DNA from: Lachnospiraceae bacterium
Lineage (GTDB): Bacteria > Bacillota_A > Clostridia > Lachnospirales > Lachnospiraceae
DNA: 8,395 nt
NCBI GenBank assembly: GCA_024699595.1
Contig: JAILPG010000263.1
Coordinates: forward strand, 1-8,395
Direction: 5' to 3'
Of this stretch, positions 1 to 4,989 are shown one piece after another. The notes under the pieces were generated by a model. It was given only the letters and a program-made list of their open reading frames with translations, did not search any database and was not told the DNA's origin. A program made the position numbers and the translations under genes. The stretch's first letter is position 1. Every line of letters begins with the position of its first letter.

Positions 1-170
1 TAGGCGACGGTGTCTATGATATCGAAGCGGTTAAGACTGCCGGCTTTGGCATATGTCCGCAGAATGCGATAGATGATGTCAAAGAGGTTGCTGACATGAT
101 ATTGAAAAAATCCGGCGGAGCCGGATGTATAGATGAGCTCAGGATGTTCCTTGAGTCCGTCAGACAGTAG
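1..170 (+). CDS. KdsC-type HAD phosphatase, C-terminal fragment (nonulosonate-9-phosphate or Kdo-8-phosphate phosphatase-like)
   Basis: Only the last 55 codons are present; the reading frame starts at base 3 and ends with TAG at 168-170. The visible protein begins GDGVYDIEAVKTAG, which matches the fourth HAD motif of KdsC-type phosphatases (family form G(N/D)D..DL..M..AG). It then has a segment like KSGGAGCIDEL, matching the family's conserved C-terminal NGG.GA(V/I)RE signature. Family members remove the phosphate from Kdo-8-phosphate, or from nonulosonate 9-phosphates such as KDN-9-phosphate, in the cytoplasm. The NeuB/NeuA genes about 2.4 kb downstream make the nonulosonate role more likely (inference). 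In the first motif residue pair the second Asp is replaced by Gly (GDG rather than GDD/GND). The N-terminus is outside the window, so this could also be the C-terminal HAD domain of a fused NeuA-HAD cytidylyltransferase. Confidence 0.75.
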   Translation, partial: GDGVYDIEAVKTAGFGICPQNAIDDVKEVADMILKKSGGAGCIDELRMFLESVRQ

Positions 171-221
171 GCTTTATCGCCGGCATTATTATTCTGTCGT
201 TTCTGTAATAACTATCATATC

Positions 222-260
222 TGCAGGGTGTTCTATCCAAGAATATTCCTGCATTTTTTT
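222..260 (+). terminator. possible Rho-independent terminator for the HAD gene
   Basis: TGCAGG at 222-227 pairs with CCTGCA at 248-253, with inner TTCT/AGAA pairing (231-234 with 240-243) separated by an internal loop, followed at once by seven T at 254-260. It lies 52 bases after the phosphatase stop and overlaps the 3' end of the opposing cytidylyltransferase gene. The stem is imperfect and only moderately GC-rich, and the opposite strand lacks a T-tract, so it would act on + strand transcription only. Confidence 0.4.
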
Positions 261-991
261 AGGTCGATATCCGTAGTGACTTTAAAGTTGTTCTCATCGC
301 CGGGGATTATGGCGATGTCCAATCCGGCTCTTATCGCAGGTTCGGTGGAGCCGTTGATCTTAAGGATATCATCGGGAAGCAGAGCCTTTGTAGCCTCAAG
401 ATATTTTTTAAGCCTGAAAGCTTCGGGTGCCTGGCCTGCATATATCTTGCTCCTTTCAAGCAAAGAGGTGACAGATACGCCATCCTCTGAGAGGTAAACG
501 GTATCCTTCATGGGAAGTGCAGGCATCGCACCGTCGTGAATGGCGCAGGCATCTATGCAGCGCTCAAGCAGCTCTGCGCTTACAAAGGGTCTTGCGGCAT
601 CATGCACTATCACGATATCGTCCGCAGTATCGGACTCCGCGGCAGCTGAATCCGCGCCGCTTGTATATGCAGTATCCGATCCCTTGCCGGTATGCCTGCT
701 TATATCGCAAAGGCCGTTATAGATGGACAGCTGTCTGTTTTTCCCGGGATCTGAAAAACCGGTGAACTTCTCCGTAAACTCATCTCCGATAAGCGCTTCT
801 GCGTCTGACAGTATCTCATCTCTCCACTTTTCATCCGCAGTTATATGTATCCTGTCGATCAGACTACATGAAAGCACAGCCTTTATGCAGTGGCTGATCA
901 TCATGTGTTTTCCGATCCTTATGTACTGTTTGGGGATGTCGGAGCTTATCCTGGTGCCGACCCCTCCTGATAATATCAATGCGGTATTCAT
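233..991 (-). CDS. IspD/TarI-family cytidylyltransferase (candidate polyol-phosphate cytidylyltransferase)
   Basis: This 252-residue cytoplasmic protein belongs to the IspD family, which transfers CMP from CTP to a polyol phosphate (methylerythritol 4-phosphate for IspD, ribitol 5-phosphate for TarI). Seen directly: the nucleotide loop SGGVGTRISSDIPKQY at residues 8-23, HDAARPF at 130-136, QAPEAF at 187-192 and the C-terminal TTDIDL at 239-244. The GGVG form of the loop resembles the ribitol-type enzymes more than housekeeping IspD, and the gene follows a polyol-phosphate dehydrogenase in the same direction, 119 bases away. Together these suggest synthesis of a CDP-polyol (inference). ATG at 989-991 is preceded by AAGGGAAC (minus strand, 997-1004), a moderate ribosome binding site. 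Residues about 99-124 form a Ser/Ala/Asp/Thr-rich stretch just before HDAARPF that is longer than usual. It could alternatively be the cell's IspD. Confidence 0.85.
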   Translation of the reverse strand: MNTALILSGGVGTRISSDIPKQYIRIGKHMMISHCIKAVLSCSLIDRIHITADEKWRDEILSDAEALIGDEFTEKFTGFSDPGKNRQLSIYNGLCDISRHTGKGSDTAYTSGADSAAAESDTADDIVIVHDAARPFVSAELLERCIDACAIHDGAMPALPMKDTVYLSEDGVSVTSLLERSKIYAGQAPEAFRLKKYLEATKALLPDDILKINGSTEPAIRAGLDIAIIPGDENNFKVTTDIDLKKCRNILG

Positions 992-1013
992 ATATGTTCC
1001 CTTTCTGAACAGA

Positions 1014-1027
1014 ACATCTTCAGATGT
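1014..1027. repeat. 14-bp inverted repeat in the dehydrogenase-cytidylyltransferase gap
   Basis: ACATCT (1014-1019) and AGATGT (1022-1027) are perfect inverted arms with a 2-base centre, about 20 bases upstream of the IspD-like start in the 119-bp gap between the two minus-strand genes. It could be a protein-binding site or a small RNA hairpin. There is no T-run on the minus strand, so it is not a terminator. No convincing separate promoter was found in this gap. Confidence 0.3.
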
Positions 1028-1110
1028 GTTTTCTTTATCCTGTCTAGATTCTCTTATCTATATTGTTTCAGGTTTATGTGTGTTTTGCCGATAGAGCGGA
1101 GATATGTGGC

Positions 1111-2157
1111 TCACATCTCACACATTATCTTTATATAGTCTTCCGTCTTATCCCGCATTATCAGAAATCCCTTCTCTATATCCTCTATTGAGAAGCGATG
1201 GGAGATGAGGTTTTCGGGATGGATGAGTCCGTCGCGGAGAGCACCCGCCACATACTGCCAGTCATCGTCATCACTCTTAAAGGATGAGTTCCAGGTGCCG
1301 TGAAGGGTCAGCTGGTTCCTTAGGATCTTCCAGTATATGTCCCGCTTAAGTCCCATATCGGAATGAGGATTCCCTACAAGACAGATGCGGCCCTTTGGAG
1401 CGGAATATTCAACTGTTTCACCGTAGGTCACTTCATTTCCGACTACCTCGAAGGATACATTTACTCCGTAATCCCCAGTCTTTGAGAAGATCCATTCTTT
1501 TACGTTATCCTTTCTGAGATTACAGAAGTTTTCCTGCTTGAGGCCTAGAAGGAGGGCTTTTTCTTTCTGGATGTCATGATTTCCAACAACCAATATTTTT
1601 TCATGTCCCATGGACAACAGGTGCATGAGGATGAAGAGCCCTATGGTGCCTGCACCGTAGATTGCGATGGTCTCTTCTTTTTCCATATCACCTATCTGTC
1701 TGATCGCATGACGGGCTACGGACATCGGCTCAAGCATCGCGGCCTGTTCAAAAGACACGCCGCCTGAAAGCTCCATGAGATTCCACTCGGGGACGGCTGC
1801 ATACTCGGCAAAGCCCCCGTTGCATCTTGATCCGAGGTAGTTATAATGCTTGCACATCTCGTACTGTTTATTAAGGCAGGGTGTGCATTCTTTGCAGGGA
1901 ATGAGTGGGAAGATGCCGACTTTTTTTCCTGACCATCTGTCGGATACATCCTTTCCGCATTCGACTACCTGGCCCGAGAACTCGTGCCCTATGATGAGCG
2001 GCATGTTGTGAGCTCCGTCCTTATAGACTCTCGGGATGTCAGAACCGCAGATACCGCAGTTTTTTACCCTTACTATGACTTCGTGCTCTCCCGGAACCGG
2101 TTTATCCGCTTCCTGCAGTCTGAAGTCTGCTATATCATTTAATATCCATGCTTTCAT
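1111..2157 (-). CDS. zinc-dependent polyol-phosphate dehydrogenase, galactitol-1-phosphate 5-dehydrogenase (GatD)-like
   Basis: This is a 348-residue medium-chain zinc dehydrogenase, the usual length for the family, which interconverts a polyol (phosphate) and its ketose using NAD(P). Seen directly: catalytic zinc ligands Cys37 in GICGSD and His58-Glu59 in GHE; the structural zinc cysteines 88, 91, 94 and 102 in the pattern C-x2-C-x2-C-x7-C; and the Rossmann loop YGAGTIGLF. The N-terminal third (GICGSDIPR, GAH, GHEFSG, GSRCNGGFAEY) closely follows the E. coli GatD pattern as I remember it. It is the first gene of a minus-strand unit with the IspD-like gene, so it probably makes the polyol phosphate that enzyme activates, as TarJ does for TarI (inference). 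ATG at 2155-2157 is preceded by GGAGGGAA (minus strand, 2161-2168). Its true substrate cannot be read from sequence; other sugar-alcohol dehydrogenases are possible. Confidence 0.85.
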   Translation of the reverse strand: MKAWILNDIADFRLQEADKPVPGEHEVIVRVKNCGICGSDIPRVYKDGAHNMPLIIGHEFSGQVVECGKDVSDRWSGKKVGIFPLIPCKECTPCLNKQYEMCKHYNYLGSRCNGGFAEYAAVPEWNLMELSGGVSFEQAAMLEPMSVARHAIRQIGDMEKEETIAIYGAGTIGLFILMHLLSMGHEKILVVGNHDIQKEKALLLGLKQENFCNLRKDNVKEWIFSKTGDYGVNVSFEVVGNEVTYGETVEYSAPKGRICLVGNPHSDMGLKRDIYWKILRNQLTLHGTWNSSFKSDDDDWQYVAGALRDGLIHPENLISHRFSIEDIEKGFLIMRDKTEDYIKIMCEM

Positions 2158-2180
2158 ATTTTCCCTCCGGGGTCACGCAG

Positions 2181-2201
2181 GAGCCGGATCTATCCGGGCT
2201 C
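2181..2201 (-). other. hairpin in the dehydrogenase mRNA leader
   Basis: GAGCCGGAT (2181-2189) pairs with ATCCGGGCTC (2192-2201) with a single bulged G. The stem lies in the predicted 5' leader about 12 bases upstream of the GGAGGGAA ribosome binding site of the GatD-like gene. No T-run follows on the minus strand, so it is not a simple attenuator; it may affect mRNA stability or translation. I do not recognise a known riboswitch. Confidence 0.35.
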
Positions 2202-2252
2202 GCAGCTGATCCGCTGATAAGGTTTGAGAAGAATCTGATCATCTCTATAGTG

Positions 2253-2269
2253 AACGAATTAAGTTCGTT
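2253..2269. promoter_or_regulatory. candidate operator AACGAA-N5-TTCGTT
   Basis: Perfect 6-bp inverted arms AACGAA (2253-2258) and TTCGTT (2264-2269) surround TTAAG. The site begins about 8 bases downstream of the minus-strand extended -10 element, so it would cover the transcription start of the dehydrogenase operon, a typical repressor position. The regulator is not encoded in this window. Confidence 0.45.
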
Positions 2270-2276
2270 TACGATA

Positions 2277-2285
2277 AGTATACCA
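2277..2285 (-). promoter_or_regulatory. candidate extended -10 promoter for the dehydrogenase-cytidylyltransferase operon
   Basis: Read on the minus strand, TGGTATACT gives an extended -10 (TGn plus TATACT, one mismatch to TATAAT at 2277-2282). No good -35 hexamer lies 16-19 bases upstream, which is tolerated in extended -10 promoters. The predicted start, near 2270, gives a leader of about 113 bases before the ATG at 2157. Confidence 0.4.
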
Positions 2286-2429
2286 TGATGACAGGGAAAA
2301 AGCAGAAAAACCGAAGCAAACTGACATGATGCGAACAGGAAATATGATCACCCGGGGAAATGGGAATAAAGAGGAGTGGTAAACATTCTGAAATGTGCGC
2401 AGTTACAAGGGATTTTACCTGCCCGTATA

Positions 2430-2458
2430 TTGAAAAAAAGCGCCTGATATTGTATAGT
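2430..2458 (+). promoter_or_regulatory. candidate sigma-A promoter for the NeuB operon
   Basis: TTGAAA (2430-2435), an exact 17-base spacer, and TATAGT (2453-2458) each differ by one base from TTGACA and TATAAT. Predicted start is near 2465, giving a leader of roughly 148 bases before the NeuB ATG. This is the best promoter match seen in the window. Confidence 0.55.
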
Positions 2459-2466
2459 TATGATGT

Positions 2467-2480
2467 ATGCGTGTACGCAT
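2467..2480. promoter_or_regulatory. candidate operator ATGCGT-GT-ACGCAT at the NeuB promoter start
   Basis: The arms ATGCGT (2467-2472) and ACGCAT (2475-2480) are perfectly inverted around GT and begin 9 bases after the -10 hexamer, at the predicted transcription start. The sequence differs from the AACGAA site on the other promoter, so the two operons may answer to different regulators. Confidence 0.4.
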
Positions 2481-2612
2481 TTAAGAATGCAGCAGATCAG
2501 ATATATGGCGGAAAATCGTTTTGTCATTATTTGGCGTGGATTATTTCAACTTTCATATAGAATAGATCAGTAGGAGAACTGCAGGACATAAAGAGGAACG
2601 GAGGTAAATATA

Positions 2613-3446
2613 ATGCCGGAGCATGTATTTGTTACAGCGGAAATAGGGATCAATCACAACGGGGACATGGAGATCTGCAAAAAGCTCATAGACTGGGCTG
2701 CCCTTTCGGGCTGCGATGCCGTGAAGTTTCAGAAGAGAACGATAGACAAGGTATATACGCAGGAATACCTCGACAGCTACAGAGAGAGTCCTTTCGGCAC
2801 CACGCAGAGGGCCCAGAAGGAGGCACTCGAGTTCGGACAGGCCGAGTATGACGAGATAGACAGATACTGCAGGGAAAAAAGGATCGAGTGGTTCGCGTCT
2901 GCATGGGATATCGACTCGCAGCTGTTTCTCAGGCAGTACAATCTCAGATACAACAAGGTTGCAAGCGCTATGCTTACCAATAAAGATCTGTTAAATGTGA
3001 TCGCGGAGGAGCGAAAGTATACTTTTATCGCGACCGGAATGAGCACTTACGGCGAGATCGATACAGCAGTTGATATCTTCAAACGGCACAACTGCCCCTT
3101 CGAGCTCATGCACTGCAACAGTACCTATCCTATGCCCAAGGAGGATGCGAATCTGAGGCTGATACCCGCGCTCAGGGAGAGGTATCACTGCAGGGTCGGC
3201 TACAGCGGACACGAGACAGGAAGAATCATATCGACATCCGCTGTCGCGCTTGGCGCTACGAGCATCGAGAGACATATCACCCTTGACAATACGATGTACG
3301 GATCCGACCAGGCCGCATCCCTCAATGTAAAGGATCTGATGAGGCTTGTAGAGGACATAAGGCTTGTGGAGCTTGTGCTCGGCGACGGCAGGAAGGTGCT
3401 CACGGAAAAAGAGCTTGCCACCAGGAAGAAACTGAGGGGCTATTGA
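2613..3446 (+). CDS. NeuB/SpsE-family nonulosonic acid synthase lacking a SAF domain
   Basis: NeuB-family enzymes condense phosphoenolpyruvate with a six-carbon sugar (ManNAc-like or its phosphate) to make a nine-carbon nonulosonic acid in the cytoplasm. Seen directly: AEIGINHNGD at residues 9-18, VKFQKR near the end of the second strand, HCNSTYP, the metal-ligand candidate His200 in GYSGHETG, and His221 in IERHITLD followed by GSDQAAS. The 21-residue spacing of these two histidines equals that of His215/His236 in the Neisseria enzyme as I recall it. At 277 residues it is about 60-70 shorter than typical NeuB: the TIM barrel is complete but the C-terminal antifreeze-like SAF domain, which normally caps the partner active site, is absent. 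Start ATG follows GGAGG (2600-2604). The stop overlaps the next gene's ATG by one base. The exact sugar substrate is unknown. Confidence 0.87.
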   Translation: MPEHVFVTAEIGINHNGDMEICKKLIDWAALSGCDAVKFQKRTIDKVYTQEYLDSYRESPFGTTQRAQKEALEFGQAEYDEIDRYCREKRIEWFASAWDIDSQLFLRQYNLRYNKVASAMLTNKDLLNVIAEERKYTFIATGMSTYGEIDTAVDIFKRHNCPFELMHCNSTYPMPKEDANLRLIPALRERYHCRVGYSGHETGRIISTSAVALGATSIERHITLDNTMYGSDQAASLNVKDLMRLVEDIRLVELVLGDGRKVLTEKELATRKKLRGY

Positions 3447-4132
3447 TGGCAAAAGGAGAAAGAACGATAGCCTTTATTCCGGTCAGGGGCGGCTCGAAAT
3501 CAATACCTTTAAAAAACATAAAGATGCTAAACGGTCATCCCCTTGTATACTGGACGGTCAGGGCCGCATCACAGTGCCGTTTTATCGACAGGGTCTATGT
3601 GTCGACGGACAGTAAAGAGATAAGGGATACCGTTGAAGGATTTGTGTTTGATAATGTGGAGGTCGTGGACAGATCTGAGCAGACCTGCACCGATACGGCG
3701 ACCACGGAATCGGCGATGATAGAGTTTGCAAATGCACATGAGGATTTTGACGATATAGTGCTTATACAGGCCACATCGCCGCTACTGCAGACATCGGATC
3801 TCGAAAGGGGTTACGAATTATATATGTCCAATAATACGGACAGCGTATTTTCCGGAGTCAGGAAAAAGCAGTTTCTGTGGCACGATGACGGCATATATGC
3901 AAAGCCGACCTACGATCCGCTTAACAGGCCGAGGAGACAGGATTATCCGGGCTACATTGTAGAGAACGGGGCCTTCTACATTACGGGAAGGGATGCTCTG
4001 TTATCAAGCGGATGCAGGATGTCGGGAAGGATAAAGACCTGCGAGATGAGCGAGTCCGCGATCTATGAGATAGACGAGCCGGAAGATTATATTGTGATGG
4101 AATCGATAATGCAGAACCTTTTTTCATCATAA
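3446..4132 (+). CDS. NeuA-family acylneuraminate cytidylyltransferase (CMP-nonulosonate synthetase)
   Basis: This 228-residue enzyme activates a nonulosonic acid with CTP to a CMP-sugar, the donor for sialyltransferase-like enzymes. Seen directly: the CTP-binding loop IPVRGGSKSIPLKN at residues 11-24, VSTDS for the second strand, LIQATSPLL, and ENGAFYITG before the C-terminus. Length matches stand-alone NeuA proteins without the extra C-terminal HAD or esterase domain. I chose ATG at 3446-3448 over TTG at 3443: the junction is TGATG, so the NeuB stop (3444-3446) and this ATG share one base, and GAGGGG (3434-3439) sits 6 bases upstream inside the end of neuB. The arrangement implies translational coupling and matched amounts of the two enzymes. 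The required phosphatase, if the pathway is phosphorylated, could be the HAD protein at the left edge (inference). Confidence 0.88.
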   Translation: MAKGERTIAFIPVRGGSKSIPLKNIKMLNGHPLVYWTVRAASQCRFIDRVYVSTDSKEIRDTVEGFVFDNVEVVDRSEQTCTDTATTESAMIEFANAHEDFDDIVLIQATSPLLQTSDLERGYELYMSNNTDSVFSGVRKKQFLWHDDGIYAKPTYDPLNRPRRQDYPGYIVENGAFYITGRDALLSSGCRMSGRIKTCEMSESAIYEIDEPEDYIVMESIMQNLFSS

Positions 4133-4135
4133 ATG

Positions 4136-4157
4136 AGCAAGGCCTAAGAAGCCTGCT
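4136..4157 (+). other. small hairpin between the cytidylyltransferase and epimerase genes
   Basis: AGC-A-AGGC (4136-4143, one bulged A) pairs with GCCTGCT (4151-4157) around a 7-base loop, just after the stop at 4132. No T-run follows, so it is unlikely to end transcription. It may separate translation of the downstream gene, which has its own very strong ribosome binding site. Confidence 0.25.
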
Positions 4158-4184
4158 TACCACCCATAGTGAATGAATTTATAT

Positions 4185-4194
4185 GGAGGAGGAG
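4185..4194 (+). promoter_or_regulatory. reiterated ribosome binding site of the epimerase gene
   Basis: GGAGGAGGAG gives two overlapping GGAGG registers plus a further GGAG, 4 to 9 bases before the ATG at 4199. It is the strongest Shine-Dalgarno match in the window and points to high translation of the epimerase independent of the upstream genes. Confidence 0.65.
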
Positions 4195-4198
4195 ATAA

Positions 4199-4867
4199 AT
4201 GTATAGTTTTGAGCTGATGGCGTCGATGATGTGCGCCAATTACAGAAATCTTGAAAAAGAGGTAAGGGATCTCGAAAAAGGCGGAATAGATTCATTCCAC
4301 ATAGACATAATGGACGGCCGTTATGTCCCCAACTATGCCATGTCCTTAAATGACATGCGCTGCATCAGGTCTCTTACGAAAAAACCTCTCGACGTGCACC
4401 TCATGGTAGAGCATCCGAACAATACGATCGAGCTGTTCATAAAGCCTCTGAAAAAAGGCGATACCATATACATTCATCCCGAGGCAGAGTATCATCCCTC
4501 AACCACACTTCAGAAGATCATAGACGGCGGCATCACTCCCGGCATAGCGATAAATCCCGGAACCAGCGTAGAGACGATATATGAGATGTTAAGGATCGTC
4601 GACAAGGTGCTGGTAATGACGGTCAATCCCGGAAATGCCGGCCAGATGTTCATGCCCTATGTTCACAAGAAGTTTGAAAAGCTGTTTGAGCTTAAGGACG
4701 AGATGGGCTTTGACATCTACTGGGACGGAGCCTGCGGAGCGGACAAGATCCAGAAATATGCACCGCTTGGCGTAAGGGGATTCGTGCTCGGCACCACGCT
4801 CTTATTCGGGAAAAAGCAGCCTTACGGCGAGACACTTGCCGCTATCAGAAGGCTGGAATTCGATTGA
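4199..4867 (+). CDS. ribulose-phosphate 3-epimerase family protein, closest in motifs to allulose-6-phosphate 3-epimerase (AlsE)
   Basis: This 222-residue TIM-barrel enzyme belongs to the Rpe family, metal-dependent cytoplasmic epimerases that invert C3 of a ketose phosphate. Seen directly: the metal and catalytic residues His34 and Asp36 in FHIDIMDGRYVPN, His67 in DVHLMV, and Asp176 in YWDGAC, all retained, plus VMTVNPGNAGQ at 139-149. Several segments (SMMCAN at the N-terminus, KPLDVHLMV, HPE, INPGTSVE, DGAC and VLGTTLLFG) follow the AlsE pattern rather than housekeeping Rpe, where the equivalents read SILSAD and DGGV. It lies 66 bases after the NeuA-like gene, in the same direction, and was therefore probably recruited to sugar-precursor supply for the glycan. 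It could alternatively be an ordinary Rpe. The substrate is not decided by sequence. Confidence 0.85.
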   Translation: MYSFELMASMMCANYRNLEKEVRDLEKGGIDSFHIDIMDGRYVPNYAMSLNDMRCIRSLTKKPLDVHLMVEHPNNTIELFIKPLKKGDTIYIHPEAEYHPSTTLQKIIDGGITPGIAINPGTSVETIYEMLRIVDKVLVMTVNPGNAGQMFMPYVHKKFEKLFELKDEMGFDIYWDGACGADKIQKYAPLGVRGFVLGTTLLFGKKQPYGETLAAIRRLEFD

Positions 4868-4989
4868 TCGGACGTTTCAGCCGGTCACAGATTGCAGGAG
4901 TTGGCGGCAGAGCCTGTTGCAGCAGCATGGCGACTGAGTCTGCTTTGAAACAATGCGGGCATCATAAATAATTGCAGGGGAAATATATC

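Larger units (their letters stand above)
2158..2612. other. 455-bp divergent intergenic control region
   Basis: This stretch separates the minus-strand dehydrogenase unit from the plus-strand NeuB operon. It holds a candidate promoter for each direction, two perfect inverted repeats placed at the predicted start sites, and a hairpin in the dehydrogenase leader, all listed separately. A 66-codon open frame at 2360-2560 crosses the plus-strand promoter and has no recognisable domain, so it is not called as a gene. The middle part (about 2290-2425) shows nothing else I can name. Confidence 0.7.

Noticed and set aside
2360..2560. 66-codon plus-strand open frame in the divergent intergenic region.
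   Set aside because: It runs across the best promoter and the start-site palindrome of the NeuB operon, has no recognisable domain, and its upstream ribosome binding site is weak and too close to the ATG.
3443..3445. TTG as the start of the NeuA-like gene, one codon before the ATG.
   Set aside because: The adjacent ATG at 3446 gives the common TGATG stop-start overlap and a better ribosome-binding spacing.
2246..4180. Similar short strings TATAGTGAACGAATT (2246-2260) and CATAGTGAATGAATT (4166-4180), 13 of 15 identical.
   Set aside because: They lie in different contexts (one overlaps the operator on the minus-strand promoter, the other precedes the epimerase ribosome binding site), only one has the inverted arm, and no third copy was seen.
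4945..4972. Possible promoter TTGAAA-N16-AATAAT before the giant gene.
   Set aside because: Transcription would start around 4979, inside the ribosome binding site at 4976-4981, so the product would be poorly translated; chance match in AT-rich sequence is more likely.
4868..4989. Search for a small carrier-protein gene or terminator in the 122-bp gap before the giant gene.
   Set aside because: The gap is too short for an acyl-carrier protein, and no stem followed by a T-run was found.
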